Source of the DNA: Symbiodinium natans
Taxonomy: Eukaryota > Sar > Dinophyceae > Suessiales > Symbiodiniaceae
Length of the DNA: 43,313 nucleotides
NCBI GenBank assembly: GCA_905221605.1
Contig: CAJNDS010002685.1
Span: 272,396-315,708, forward strand
Direction of reading: 5' to 3'
Shown here: one piece after another, positions 9,914 to 22,261 of the stretch
Numbering within the stretch: position 1 is the stretch's first letter
How the letters are laid out: every line of letters begins with the position of its first letter
Translations under genes and position numbers: made by a program
The notes under the pieces: generated by a model
The model's database searches: none
Told to the model about the DNA's origin: nothing
The model's input: the letters and a program-made list of their open reading frames with translations, nothing else

Positions 9914-10113
9914 CTAAACCCTAAACCCTAAACCCTAAACCCTAAACCCTAAACCCTAAACCCTAAACCCTAAACCCTAAACCCTAAACCCTAAACCCCT
10001 AAACCGTAAACCCTAAACCCTAAACCCTAAAACCTAAACCCTAACCCTAAACCCTAAACCTTAAGTCTTAAACCTTAAACCCTAAACCCTAAAACCCTGA
10101 ACCCTAAACCCTA
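9914..10113 (+). repeat. Interstitial CCCTAAA telomere block 1
   Basis: Nearly perfect CCCTAAA heptamers to about 10010, then slightly degraded copies. The C-rich strand reads 5' to 3' on plus, as at a left chromosome end, yet non-telomeric DNA lies on both sides. Confidence 0.9.
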
Positions 10114-10154
10114 ACCCTAAAACCAACCCCCAACCACACCACAGGGGGGGGGGG
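10114..10154 (+). repeat. Telomere-junction repeat, copy 1
   Basis: CCCTAAAACCAACCCCCAAC followed by CACACCACAGG and a G run. The same junction ends the next telomere block at 10323. Confidence 0.8.
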
Positions 10155-10187
10155 GATCATCTTAGTACCCCATCCGCGGGGAAAACC

Positions 10188-10336
10188 CTAAACCCTAAAC
10201 CCTAAACCCTAAACCCTAAAACCCTAAACCGTAAACCCTAACCCTAAACCCTAAAACCCTAAAACCCTAAAACCCTAAAACCCTAAACCCTAAACCCTAA
10301 ACCCTAAACCCTAAACCCTAAACCCTAAAACCAACC
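10188..10336 (+). repeat. Interstitial CCCTAAA telomere block 2
   Basis: CCCTAAA and CCCTAAAA repeats, separated from block 1 by about 75 bp of poly-G and unique DNA. Confidence 0.9.
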
Positions 10337-10403
10337 CCCAACCACACCACAGGGGGGGGGGGGGGTACCATTGGGGTGTGGGGGGGGGGGGGGGGGGGGG
10401 GGG
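10323..10403 (+). repeat. Telomere-junction repeat, copy 2, and long poly-G
   Basis: Same junction as at 10114, followed by G runs (10352-10365 and 10380-10403). G runs of 14 and 24 could form G-quadruplexes and are also prone to assembly error. Confidence 0.8.
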
Positions 10404-11171
10404 CCCGCCGGGGCTGAATCATGTATATCTAGATGATATGATGTATAACATTAAGAATATCGCTGCAAGGCTGTTGTATCGAACCGTGTCGTAGGTGCAG
10501 CGTCCGCGGCTCTTGTTGGCCTGCTGCTGCATGCTTGCTTCGGCAGGCTCTACGAAAGTTCTTCGAAAGCAGCACAAGAGGCCAGTTTTGTTCGGGCAAG
10601 GAAGATGGAGCAGAATCGTGATAAGGGAACTAGAAATTGCACGGGTATTAAGAAGGCGCACGCCAAGAATGTACATCAGAGGACCAGAATTTGCAGTGAG
10701 ACTGTGGTGGAATTTAGCCACTGGGACAAGATGAGATCTCAAGAAGGGGTGCCTAAGAGGGGCGAGGGTGGCCAAGGCAGAACCTCGCAATGTGCTGCAC
10801 AGAGCAAGGGATTCCGGCTCAAGCGGAGTCGTTTAGTGGAGAATAGTGGAGAGAGAGCATTGCGCACCCTGCCTCCTCGAGAGGGCGTCCGCGGCAGACT
10901 CCTTGAAGGGAGCGTGTGGAGCGTGTGCGCTGCCCAGATTCTCACGAAGGTTTGGAGGTGATTCGTGGGCTTCGGGGTTCGGGGGGTCGTGGCTCCAATG
11001 CTGCGGGCGTAGGATGTTGACTGGTGCACCTCCCAGACTTGAAGGCCCTAACGCCCTCTGACCCCACGGAGCCATCTATTATCATCTATTCAAGTACTTC
11101 TTCTGGATGACAGGGGCAATCGTGGGCATTCCCCAAGGAAAACTCCCCATCGCACCCACATGGGCACACTT
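10404..11171. other. Stretch without a supported gene
   Basis: Plus and minus frames of 80-118 codons overlap here (10495-11061). They are Arg-, Ser- and Leu-rich with no convincing splice structure or motif. No repeat was noted apart from the flanks. Confidence 0.35.
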
Positions 11172-11329
<158 letters not shown>

Positions 11330-11429
11330 NNNNNNNNNNNNNNNNNNNNNNNNNNNNNNNNNNNNNNNNNNNNNNNNNNNNNNNNNNNNNNNNNNNNNNN
11401 NNNNNNNNNNNNNNNNNNNNNNNNNNNNN
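11330..11429. other. Assembly gap (100 N)
   Basis: Exactly 100 N, a conventional placeholder length, so the true size of the repeat is unknown. Confidence 0.99.
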
Positions 11430-11832
11430 ACACCCACACCCACACGCACCCACACGCACCACGCACACGCACCACGCACACGCACCACGCACACGCACAC
11501 GCACACGCACACGCACACGCACACGCACACGCACACGCACACGCACACGCACACGCACACGCACACGCACACGCACACGAACACGCACACGCACACGCAC
11601 ACGCACACGCACACGCACACGCACACGCACACGCACACGCACACGCACACGCACACGCACACGCACACGCACACGCACACGCACACGCACACGCACACGC
11701 ACACGCACACGCACACGCACACTCACACGCACACGCACACGCACACGCACACGCACACGCACACGCACACGCACACGCACACGCACACGCACACGCACAC
11801 GCACACGCACACACACACACACACACACACAC
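11430..11832. repeat. (ACGCAC)n hexanucleotide array
   Basis: About 60 ACGCAC units with few changes (ACGAAC at 11577, ACTCAC at 11721), returning to (CA)n at the right end. It is a CpG-bearing variant of the CA tract before the gap. Confidence 0.97.
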
Positions 11833-14800
11833 GCATAGGAAGATATGGCTTTCTATAGTACTGTGGTCTACTCTAGTAGTAGTCAATGCTTTACCATTCG
11901 TTTTATATTCTTTATTTTCAAGCCCTGAACAAATCCTAAACCGCCTGAACCCCCATATTTCATGGTCTGGCTTCAGGCACGGGGCCTGAACTTGACATAT
12001 TGACATCCTTTCGGTTCGGAGGAAGCTTAAACTCCTTTCTGGGTTCGTTTCAGGTGTTTATGGGGTTATGGTTCAGGGCTTGGGGCTTGAAGGTTTAGGT
12101 CTTTTTTTGAGCTTTGGGCTTTGCGGTTTCGAGTGCAGAAATCAGGAGTTGAACCTCTTCGGATCCTTCCCAACCCTTTGAGCTTCCGTTGAGCCCGACA
12201 TGCTAGATGCTACACCTTGCCCCAGAACCCCACAACCCCAAGCCCAAAACCCTAAGCCTCTTAGCCCGCAACACTCAGACCCTTAAACTCTGAACCCTAG
12301 ACGCCCTAGGCCCTACAAGCCGTTTTAGTTTGCACTATAGCCTTCAGAAAGCGGAGGCCCCTGGGCTGTGCAAACCTGCGTTTGCTCGCGTGGGCCGGCG
12401 AGGCTCGTCCTGTGGCTGTTTCGCCCAAGCCCGGTTCCAATCATCACCCAAAGCCAGCCTTTGAACCCCATCTCTCCCGAGTCAACCCCCAAACATCCCC
12501 AAGCCCATCCAAGCCCCAGATCTGAATCGCCACAGCTTTCACCAGAAGATCCTTCAATGAAGTACTAGAGCAGTCGTCATGGACGTCGATGCTGTCTCGT
12601 GATCTCGCGAGCACCCCAACAACCAGAAATGATAGTTTCTGCATTCCAGGCCCGCGCCCGGTTCCGGAAGTCATACCTGTCATACCTGTCATACTTCTTG
12701 TATTCCTGAAACGGTCGCATGTGTTTTCCTGTTCTTCTGCTCCCACGGCCCCAAAACAACCCCAACCTTGAAAGCGACGGCTTAACTGCAGCGGTGGAAA
12801 GCACGGCCAGGCCTCTCAGAGAAAGTCAAAGGACTCAAGCAAAGTGATGAACCGATTCAGCCAACTCATATTCTGACCGTCTGACTGAAATGTTTTACCT
12901 GGTTCTGTGTGAAGAGGGCCAGAACTTGAGCGAGCGGCACGCCTCAGATGTTGCTACGCGTTTGAATGTCAACTCCATGCCTTCTGTGAGTAGAAGAGTC
13001 TGTATATCAAGCTTTATCAGCTTCTGCCCGTTGACCAGCTTGTGTACCCCTATATAGAGAAGCCTGTGCAGTCTAGAAGTACAGAATAGCGTCGTGTTCT
13101 GAGTTTCCGCGATCCTTGCCAATGAGCAGCGGAACACCTCAGAAGTTTTCACGCATTTGAATGTCACCTCTATGCCTCCAACCGGAGGAATCTGCCAATG
13201 GAGCTGTATCTTCTTGCTGCGAACGCGCAAAGCATTTGTCAAGAACTTCCTGTAAGTTGTTTACCGTCAACTTCATATCAACATCTTCATATTTCTTCGT
13301 CTCTCGTATCTGACATGACGATAGTTTCGAATTTTCATAAGCATCTCTACCACTCTTTGTGCCCGCTATGCATATACAGAATAGAACTATTGGTATTATT
13401 GAATTCTGAGTCGGCTCTTTGGAGTAAAAAAGCGCAAATCCGGAGCAAAGCAGGCGATGCAATGGTGCCGGAAAATGGCACTTGTCCAGAGCTTGAGGGT
13501 CCAGTACATTGTCGGAAGTTGGGACTGGGAAATTGTGCAAGGTGGATGTTTGTTTAATGTATGCTACTCATCTTCGGACCAATGTTTGAAAGCGGTGTGT
13601 CTTTGTGAGTTCGTTTGCATGTTGATGGTGAGTGGAATGTGCACCAGGCTTTGGGGGGGAATCAGTAAATGCAGATGCATTTGTCATGAACAGCAACTGT
13701 CGCCTTTTGGCTTTGTCGGGCACCGGCAACGTAGGGCCCTTGCCCCGCCCATGAGTCGGGCCAAACGAAAGCTTCTTGGAAATGTTATGTTAATGGGGTT
13801 GTGCAGACACGCGCAGATTGCAACCGGCATGCCCTTGCGTTCCACACAGCGAGGTTAGTTTGAGACATAGTACGTCGCAGCGGCAGAAAGGCCAGCGTGC
13901 ACTGGTGCTTGCCCTGTCACTATGCACACGATTCTAAAGCCCGAGTCAGTTAGAAGTTGCTGCTGACCGCCACCTTATCAGGTTGGGCTTACATTACCTT
14001 TGTGCACATATGTCATCTGCATGTGTTGCTTGGCTTGTCAGGTTTCCATCACACGCAGGCCCTTTTGGGCGAAGCTGCGCGATTCCCGGTGACGTTGGAA
14101 ATCATTCGGCCAAGGTGCTTCGAGTGTGTTTCGTGATCGTATGCCGACTCGGTACGTTGTCTAGCTGAAAGCTGAATTCCTCAAGACAGGTTGTTGCTGC
14201 AGCGTGTTTTACAGATCCATGTCAATTACAAGAACAGAGGCAGTGGACGTGGCTGCCACAGTTTTCCTTAGATCTAGCTCGTGAAGTGTGGAATGCACCT
14301 CTGAACAGGAAGCAAACATGTCAGCACTAGAAGAAGGTGTATGGGCGAGCCCTCACTCGTGCAAGCAAGGCGAACCTTGCACCAGTGCAGTTTCTTCCGC
14401 AGTGGCAGCAGACCTCTTCCGACTTGCGCTCCGCCTCCTCCGCAACCTCCTTCGCACCTCGTCTGTCCGCTTGGTCACTCGCAGGCACTCCCATGTGCCC
14501 TGGTCCAAGAGTCGGCTGCCTGGGCCTGATTTGATCCTGAGCCACCCCAGACGCAGTGGATGCCACATTGGCGACCAGTCGCCGACAACTTCTAGCTGGC
14601 CTTTTGCCTCACGATGGCCTCACCGCTGATGCGGCGGCTTGTCCGTGCAAGCTGGTTGGGCAGGATGTGTGCTCACCGCCTTTTCCCTTGCACAACTTCT
14701 GGCCCGGCTTGTCCCTGCATCGACATGGCGCAGCAAGATGTGCACCATTTAGTTGCAGCCGCGGAGTAGGCCAACACTCATGTGTGCACTCATGTGTGCA

Positions 14801-16370
14801 CTCAGGACGACTGTGGTTTCATAGCGAAGCGAGCAGTAAAAGACCAACGCTGCGCTAGTGCAGTTTGTTCCGTATGAAGTTCCAGTATGTATTGGGACGA
14901 GTCTGTTTCGCGCTCAGGCGGGCAATTTGTAATTATGGTGGTGCAGCCCTTAGCTAAAGAAAACACTGATCGATCAGGTTGCTTACTGGTCGCCGATTGT
15001 TGTCAGTTGTTGCCACGGCTTGGAGCGGGTCAGCAAACAACTTGTGCGGAGGCAAGATTCGTCGCTTTCACAATTCTTTGCATCGTTGACGCAAGCCAAG
15101 ACCGCGCCTCAGAAATCGGAGTTCAGGATATTTCAGGATGTCGTGTTTGAGAGTGCATGCGTTCAAACTGGGCTTGACATCTTGACATCATGCAGCTTTC
15201 CACTTCTTCGGAGGGAAAGGTAGCCATTTGTATCTGCAACAGTCCCTGGCGGCTGAGGTGAGCTCTCTGAAGAATCCCCGCAAGGAGACCGGAAGCTCTT
15301 TTCTGTAAGTGTTGTTCAGGTCGGTTGAAGACACAAAGACCGCAGTGGCAACAGCTTCAAGCTTGCCAGGAATTTGACGTTTCTGCAGATGGCCGCCTGC
15401 AGGACCGTTTAGTGATTCAGGTTAATGAGTGAGGTGCACTCCAGTGAAGTGAGGCCAGTACTTAGAAGTATGCTGCAAGGAGCAGATGCTGCTGCTACGA
15501 GACAAGGCTGTGTCATAGACTTCCTCATGAGCACGGCAAAGATTAACGAGTTTGACTAGTAAATCTTCGAAGCCTGAATCCCAGCAGACGTTCTCTGCAG
15601 ATATGCCAAGGCCAGTCCTGCGAGGAATGGTGTGGAAGGCCCGTCGTGAATTTGTAGACGTGTTTCCTTTTTGTCTCTCGACCTGCCTTGCAAGCAAGCT
15701 AGAAAACTGAGGAATCGCAGCGTCTGCCGACGGCGGGAGTTCATTGCTCGAGCAGGCTCTGCGGGCACTGCTTTGGACATATGGGCTCGGATAGCACATG
15801 GTTCATTTGATTCGCATGATGGTTGAATGGTAATCCATGCCGTTCCATGATGCAGATGATGTCATGTGGTCTCACATGGTTTGACAGGTGCGACATGGCA
15901 TCCCATGATATTGCATGATATGACACGATGATATGCGCCCTTGAGGACGGTGCGGGTGCCGCAGACCTTGGGCTAGGTTTGGAAGGCTCGACCGTGGCAG
16001 TCTCGGCCACTCTGGGACATGCCAGATTTAGATGAAAGCTCAAGCATCTTTCAAGAGAACGTGTGGACTCTTCCGGGCCTCGGCGCAAAAAAGCAGCTCG
16101 ACCTGAGACATTTTCAGGGATTACAAATCTCTTGTCGCCTGAAGCAGGCTACCAGACTGCAGAGGTGTCCCAGGCAGAACAGGGTTTGTGCAACCAGCCT
16201 ATCATTGTGCAGCAAAGCTCTGTGTTCTGCGTGCTGCCTTGCTAGACTCGAAGGCAAAACCACTGCAGTTCAGGCCAGTGGGCCGTAGTGACAAAGACGA
16301 CCCTAGTGGCCCAGGATGCCGACGCGGCTGCAGCATCCCAGTTACAGGACTGCCCGAACGTCGGCACTAG
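11833..16370. other. Stretch without a firmly supported gene
   Basis: This holds degenerate CCCTAA-like words (12230-12330), a three-copy CATACCTGT minisatellite (12671-12697), and a CATGATG/CATGG-rich patch (15790-15940). Frames of 100-133 codons (such as 13139-13540 minus, 13457-13858 plus, 14288-14629 plus, 15422-15799 minus) overlap one another and show no motif. The frame at 16019-16288 plus starts in a protein-like way (DLDESSSIFQENVWTLPGL) and may belong to the gene at 16371. Confidence 0.35.
12671..12697 (+). repeat. CATACCTGT minisatellite, three copies
   Basis: GTCATACCTGTCATACCTGT followed by CATACTTCT. Very short. Confidence 0.7.
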
Positions 16371-16827
16371 CGGCCCTACCTTGTCATCTTGCATAAGACG
16401 GCCTGTGATGACGAGGGCACCGACATCAGCAGCATCTTGCTCTCTGGCCTTGCGGAGCTGGACCTTGCAAGCGCTTAATTAGTGGCTTTTAGTGGCGCAG
16501 TGGACCACATCCACCTAGGACGCGAGTTTCTGCTCAGACTGTCGCAATCTCTCGACCGCGCAGGAGGACGATGTCGACCTCAAGATTCACAGGGGAAGTG
16601 GTGATCTGGGTGCAGAGTCGGTCGTCAGGCCTTCCGTCCAAACTATGGCTTGGATTCCAAGTCCGTGTGGAGATCTGCAAATGCTTCGCCTCCCTTTGCA
16701 TTTGCATGCTGGTAACGTGCGGGAGTGGAGGGTTCTAGCTTGCAAGAAATTTCTTACCTGGTCGGTGGCCAGGATCAACGCAGAGGGAGATGGCCGACAA
16801 GAGGCTGCGCGACTCTATTCCTGGTGA
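16371..16827 (+). CDS. Two-exon gene 3' end, unrecognised protein
   Basis: Exon one starts after a CACTAG acceptor at 16370 and reads RPYLVILHKTACDDEGTDIS, continuing to AELDL at 16466. A GC-AG intron (GCAAGC donor at 16467, CACCTAG acceptor at 16518, 52 nt) joins in phase 0 to exon two (16519-16827). Exon two reads DASFCSDCRNLSTAQEDDVD and ends GDGRQEAARLYSW before TGA. Without splicing, a TAA at 16476 would end the first part. Third positions are G/C-rich and the peptide is balanced in charge. No domain is recognised. 5' exons are missing: the frame just upstream (TKTTLVAQDADAAAASQLQD) looks coding but sits in a different frame, so either an unseen intron or a frameshift lies near 16360. 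Confidence 0.45.
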
Positions 16828-18391
16828 CCAGAGGGAACATTAATTATTGAACGTGAGTGAAAGCGCACTCTGACAGGTGAACTTTTGGTCCTACGTGAAC
16901 TTGGGGGCTGAGACAGGTCGAAGTGAGGAAGCGATGTCGCTTGGGTGCGGTCGGTGTAATCTCAGAGCTTGCAGAGATGTGCGCTCAACGAAGTGCAACT
17001 GGTGGTTTCCACTCAGGCGACCTTCCGCGATTCAGCTGAGCACCTTGGGGGATGCCACTTCTGCCATTGGGTCAAGGAGGTTCCTTAGCGGTGGCTTGAT
17101 CCCTTGATCCTTTGAAAAGGAGATTCAGCCTCAATCGTTTTCGTGGGAGGTCGTACAAGGTGGCTGCTGCCATAGTCGGCTTGTCCGAGTCAAAGGCCGG
17201 ATGCTTAATTTATGCATTGTGCCGTGGGGCCAATGTGATGTGGATGTACGTTCCCCTATGTGTGATGCATGATGAGTCCCAGTTGCAGTGTTCCGTCTGC
17301 CAGCTGAGTGATTAGCATGGTATGGCTTAGGCCACAGAATGGAGCAACCTGGCACTCGCTGGGAAAGCCTTCATTGGTCACTTTGCTTGAAGAAGCCCCC
17401 TAAACTCCAAATTGATGCAAGGAAAGCTCTCCGGATACACAGGAGCTACGGAACGAGGAAGTTGTAGTTTCAACTAGTCTCGACTGTCCTTGCCAATGCC
17501 GCCGTGATCTGCTGAAGTCTCGTAGCATCGGTAGTCTAGAGTATGAGACAGACGACCTGCTAGATCTCCGAAGCATTGGTCCAGGGACTGGGGGACAACG
17601 GGCATGTCAAAGCTTTCCAGGCATCTTTCGGAATGCATCTGAAACGGCACCGGCTCGGTGGAAGATCTACGCTGCGCAGCCTGCTCAGGCTCGGGTCGCA
17701 TCCGGCTTGCGCATACCTATTTCCTTTCTCACCCAGCTTTCTCTCGGCCTGGGCTGGGAGACGCACAGCACATGCCATGAAATGGCGTCGAGACAGGCGA
17801 GCATCACAACGATGAAGAGCCAGCAGGCGGAGGTTCCTATGGTCCATCCGCAGTGAGATTCAGCTCTAACTAATCCTGGAAAAATCGGTTGGTTGCACTG
17901 GTTACACATGGTTTCAAGGAGCGTGATCCCTTGCAGCTGCGTGGTCTTTCTGCATGCTCATCGCAATCCTTGCTCTGGCTGCATTCAGCTTTGCATCTTT
18001 TGCGTTGACATCCTGGCAGGGTGAGGTCTTCAGCCGCAACCAGATTCAGATGCTCAGATTGGGTGTGGATTTGCTTGTGAGGTTTCCTTATGCATGTGTC
18101 AGTCGTCGGCAGCAGACATGCTAGTTCCAGTTAGTGTGGTCTTTGTGTGATCTTTGCATGCAAGTGCCTCCTGAAACACCAGCACATCAGAGGACGTTCA
18201 CCTCTCTGCAGAACGACGTGGTGCAGCTTACCAGCTCTGGATTCTTGGCACCAGCATATTGAGTTGCAGGATATTCAGTTGCGTGAGTCTGTTCCCAGTG
18301 TCAAATCTTCTTCTCTTGGAGTTGTTCGTGTCATTTATTTGCATAGATATCGCCTTTGTTTCGAGCACTTTAAGGAGATGTCGTAGTGCAG
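16828..18391. other. Stretch with weak exon candidates only
   Basis: Short frames occur on both strands. The best piece is at 18213-18263 plus: a pyrimidine-rich acceptor (CACCTCTCTGCAG, about 18200-18212) followed by NDVVQLTSSGFLAPAY and a stop, perhaps a small exon upstream of the gene at 18392. Confidence 0.3.
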
Positions 18392-19067
18392 TCCGTGGAG
18401 GGAAACTCGGATTTCCTTCAGCTGGCGCCGGTGGACGAGGCGCAAACGGCACAAACCTTCCTAGAGCACTGCAACCGAGAGCACTCCTTGAAAAGCATGT
18501 TCAAAGACGTCCTTCTGCTGGAGGCTGTGTATGGCGTTTGCAACGAGTACTGTGCCGTGATGGCCTTCGACCGCGAGGTCGGGAGGCTGCCTCGCAGCCA
18601 AATTGGCAGATAGTCTGGGCATGTCTGGGCCACTTGTCAGGCTCAGTTGCTCATGGAAGAGTGTGTCGATGGTACGACGAAGACATACGACGCCTCCGCA
18701 ATGATAGATGAGACCTACTGGCCACTCGCCTTGAACGGTCACCCAACATCGGCAGGTGCAGCTTGTCACGTTCAGTCGTGGCAACAAGCAGCCACAGTTC
18801 CATAATTCTGTACAGGAAGTTGAGACTTTGGAAAGGAGTTTGTTTCGCTTCGAGACCAAGCTGAAGGTTGGGGCGGCCGTTAAACGCTCCTCCAGGGCCA
18901 CGCAGCCCATGCTGGCTGGGTTCAATTCACAGTTCGACAGCAAGCTGCAAGATGTAGCAGTCCGTGTTGAGACAACCCGTCTGCCGTGCATCATGAACTC
19001 CAAAATTCTGGCGGCACAGCCAGCTGCGAACGACGAAAAGCCTACTCGTGGTTTCATCCTGTTTTAA
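18392..19067 (+). CDS. Two-exon gene candidate, unrecognised protein
   Basis: Exon one (18392-18577) follows a TGCAG acceptor and reads SVEGNSDFLQLAPVDEAQTA, then FLEHCNREHSLKSMFKDVLL, ending AFDRE before a GTCGGG donor. Exon two (18756-19067) follows a GGCAG acceptor in phase 0 and reads VQLVTFSRGNKQPQFHNSVQ, with an amphipathic helix (EVETLERSLFRFETKLK), to a TAA at 19065. The intron would be 178 nt. Composition is protein-like, with alternating charged and hydrophobic residues. No family is recognised. A minus-strand open frame of 198 codons covers the same bases but is Cys/Ser/Thr-rich and less convincing. The 5' end is unknown. Confidence 0.4.
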
Positions 19068-19512
19068 TCGGCCCACTGGAGCATCGTGGCCGAGGCTCAT
19101 ATCGACAATGGGAAAGGTGTGCCGATGGTCTACCAGCGGTTGGGGGCTGAGTCGAAGGGCGACTGTTTGAGATGTCTTGCGGACAAGGTTTCCGTCCTTC
19201 GTCCTTCGCTGGATTGCGAATCTCCTTCGCTCTGAGCAAGAAAAGGGTGTGTGAGCACGAGTTTTGAGGCGCGAAGATTGCTGGCACCACCCGCAGCGAT
19301 GCCCCTGGCAGCAAAGCCTCGATGACCTTGCTCCCTGCGGCCTACTTCCAGGACTGACCTTTCGTCTTCCAGACTTTGTTAGCTGACATACGATCTCGTG
19401 GCACAAGGCTAGCAAGAAATACCCATGAAAGATGTGCTCTTTCCCTGAGGATCTGACGCTCTTTCCTGTTGCTCTCAGCCATGTGCAGATCCTTGGCTAG
19501 TGCCTATAGCTT

Positions 19513-20307
19513 GTGTTTTTGTTACAAGGATTCTCCTTCATCAGCTTGACTTTTCCAGTCTTGTGTCGAAAAGCTTTGTCGACCTTTGTAAACAGCGAGC
19601 CCTCACTTTTGTCACTCCTTGCGAAGCTGGAAGAAGCCCAAGGATCATTGGAACACAGGCCGGAACCTGCGAGGCCAACAGATCTGCCGCTCGCAAGCCC
19701 CCTTCTCTTATTCTCTCAGCGAAGCCTTAGCCGCGTTCAGCCCTGATGTCGTGCCCAAGCCACCCCAAACCCACCCTTGTGAGCCTGTAGTTGCTCCAAA
19801 TCCTCTGAACTCGGAGCCCTTTAGCAGTTGGTTGGTCGCGGCTAAGGGGGTTGAGGATGCTTTGAGGGCAAAAGCCGCAGAACGGTGTGATCCCGCAGTG
19901 TGCGAGCCCACGACAGACACACGCTCCTGACTTTTGCCATCACGAAACCCAACCCCAGAACCCCAGACGCAGGGCACCCGCATCTACAAGCATCCGCTTA
20001 AGCCAACTTTCGTTGCGAGCCTCCCCCCCCAAGCCCCCCACCAAACAAAAATGAAGGCAGCAAAAACAGGGTCCAAGTTCCCCGAAGGCTGCGGGCCAGA
20101 AGTTCGCCTTGACGGGTACGGGCCCGGCGGGGGCCTTAGATCCAAGGTGACTTCCCGAAGGAGCATCCCAAGGGCTAAAGAGGCAAAAAGAGACTGCGAA
20201 AGCTGAAACACCCCCTCCAAATGCTGATCCTTGGATTCGGTCATGGCCCAGGTGTTCTCGGCCGAGCTCGACGAGGTTGCGGCAAAGTCAACACTCTTCT
20301 GCAACAC
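19513..20307. CDS. Coding-like region, strand unresolved
   Basis: Both strands stay open with protein-like composition. On plus, frames at 19513-19930 and 19934-20206 give segments such as SSWLVAAKGVEDALRAKAAE and KFPEGCGPEVRLDGYGPGGG. On minus, 19984-20307 starts MLQKSVDFAATSSSSAENTW and contains QSLFASLALGMLLREVTLDL, directly after a good acceptor (minus strand, CGTGTTGCAG, near 20288). A second minus frame (19708-19983) abuts it. I lean slightly to the minus strand for 19984-20307 because of that acceptor. No family is recognised, and only one strand is likely real. Confidence 0.35.
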
Positions 20308-21281
20308 GCCAGACGCCTGTCTGACATTGTTCGGCTGATGCCCGAAGTGTTCTGGTTAGGGGCTCCAAGATCAGCGAAGTGATGCGACGTTGGTCCAAGT
20401 GCAGCCGTGGAGTTGACGGGTCAGACTCATGTGTAGAGTGCTGAGCCGATGAACTGGAGGGACTGTTCCGCGAGAAGTTGTCAATAAGACACGGCCATCT
20501 GCACCGTATCCAGGATTTCGTGGGTTTCACAACGGTTTAGCACATGTTAGCACGCTTTCAGGGATTTGGGTCTTCCATCTCCCAGGTGATGGTGTTCGGC
20601 ATCGCAGGCCCTGGATCGCTGTTGCAAGCGGCATCAGACTTATGGGACTCTGGACATCACTGGACCCATGTAGAGTCCCTTCTGTCGCTTCCCGGAATCG
20701 GCCTGCCAGTGGTTACGTCCCAATGTCCAGTTTCGTGTACCTGAGCTTGAAGCATAGCGTGGCCGCAGGATGGCATGACTGTTTGCACAGCGAGCCTCCG
20801 GCGCAGTAACATGTTGCGTCGGGGACAAGATGGCCCAGTCCTGGTCAGGTGTTGGAGACGCAGTTCAGCTTCTCAACTCTCCGTCCACCAGCCCTGTTGC
20901 CTACACGAAGTATGCCAACGGCCGCTCGGTGAGGGACCCTCAGGCCTAGAGCCACTCCCCTAATCCCTACACTCCCGCAACCCGCAGCCTCAGAGAGTTA
21001 AGCAAGAGCAGCGAAACAAGCATCGGGGGTTTGAGCTCCAAAGGAGTGCTTTCAGGATTTAGGTAAACATGAGTCTAATAATGCGGTCTTGAAGGTGTCC
21101 CGCAGCTAGCTCTTAGAATATAGGTGTGAGCGACAACAATAAGCGAACGTGAATGAATACGCGCTCCATAGTATAGTGCATATCCCAAGACTTTTCGGAG
21201 CGCAATTAAATGTTAATTATAATATTGTGGGGGCTACAATTGTAATTGTAAACGCTTGCGCGCGCCGCCTCGGCAGCCGGG

Positions 21282-21533
21282 CCTACTGCACATATCGTGA
21301 ACTTGAACATTTTGGCAACACCTTAAAACCGCTCAACCAATCTTGGCACCTTCGTGTTCACCCCCCATCACCCGTGCTTCCCATGCTGCCGCTTCTGAGA
21401 TGGCATGACTCCGATGTTGGGTTGTTTTGCGAAAGCCTGGCATCAGTAAGACCCACGCCGTCTCCAAAAGCTTTCACGCTCATGGACACTCCCACGTGAA
21501 GATCCAAAGCACCTACACAAATCGTCAACGACG
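21282..21533 (+). repeat. 252-bp dispersed repeat, copy 1
   Basis: About 90% or more identical to 31157-31409 in the same orientation, from CCTACTGCACATATCGTGAA to TCGTCAACGACG, with sharp ends and unrelated flanks. The same translated frame (YCTYRELEHFGNTLKPLNQS) is open here but interrupted by a TGA in the other copy, which argues against a conserved protein. No terminal inverted repeat or target-site duplication is obvious. The simplest readings are a non-autonomous mobile element or a segmental duplication. Confidence 0.85.
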
Positions 21534-22261
21534 AATCTCTATGAAATATCTAAGTAACCTTGGATTTTTCTCTGCAAGGTGTCTGTGACACAGAAGACAA
21601 GTTTGACAAAGACACGTTGCAAGAGGAGCAGAAGTTCTTGTGAAACATGTCGACGACTCACCTAGTGGAAACGGCACGGCGTCATCGTGCAACATTTGCA
21701 TGAGAGTTCATTGGTTCTCCTTGTGCTTGACATAGACTCGAGCAAGTGGCAGTGCCGTTGACCCGCAAACAGGAGCATCCGGAGCTAACAGATGGGAAGA
21801 CGTTGGAGTGGAAGCTGAAAACAACGAAGGAGAAGCCAGGCGGGCAGATTGCAGTATCTTGCACTAATGTAGGCTGAGTAGGCTGTGACACGCATGTCTG
21901 TGGCAGAGCGGTGCTAGGTGTCTGCAATGTGGACTCACTGGACGAGTGCTTCTCTTTGTGCTCGTCGGTAAAGGTGGCTGAGCATCAGATCATCGTATCT
22001 TCAAAGTGATTGCCAATGTCCTGCGCAAGCTCGGGAATCGTTTCAGCACTTTGCCATGGATGCCCAGCCAAGGATTGCAAGTTCTTTGCTACGCACTTTG
22101 CGGTGAACTGCAAAGCCTGCTTGCTGTTTAAGTTTCTCAGCCTGACTCAGCAGAGCGCAGAGCAGAGTATAGAGCGTAGAGCAGTCTCAGAGTAGTCTTG
22201 TCCGCATTGTGGATTCACCTAAGGAGTTGCCAATCCTTCGGGTCCACATCGTTGGTGCAGG
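21534..22261. other. Stretch without a supported gene
   Basis: Short frames only. A patch near 22146-22185 has four GCAGAG/GTAGAG-like words. Confidence 0.35.

Noticed and set aside
21282-21499. Conserved protein encoded by the dispersed repeat
   Set aside because: The frame is interrupted by TGA in the second copy, and changes do not favour silent positions.
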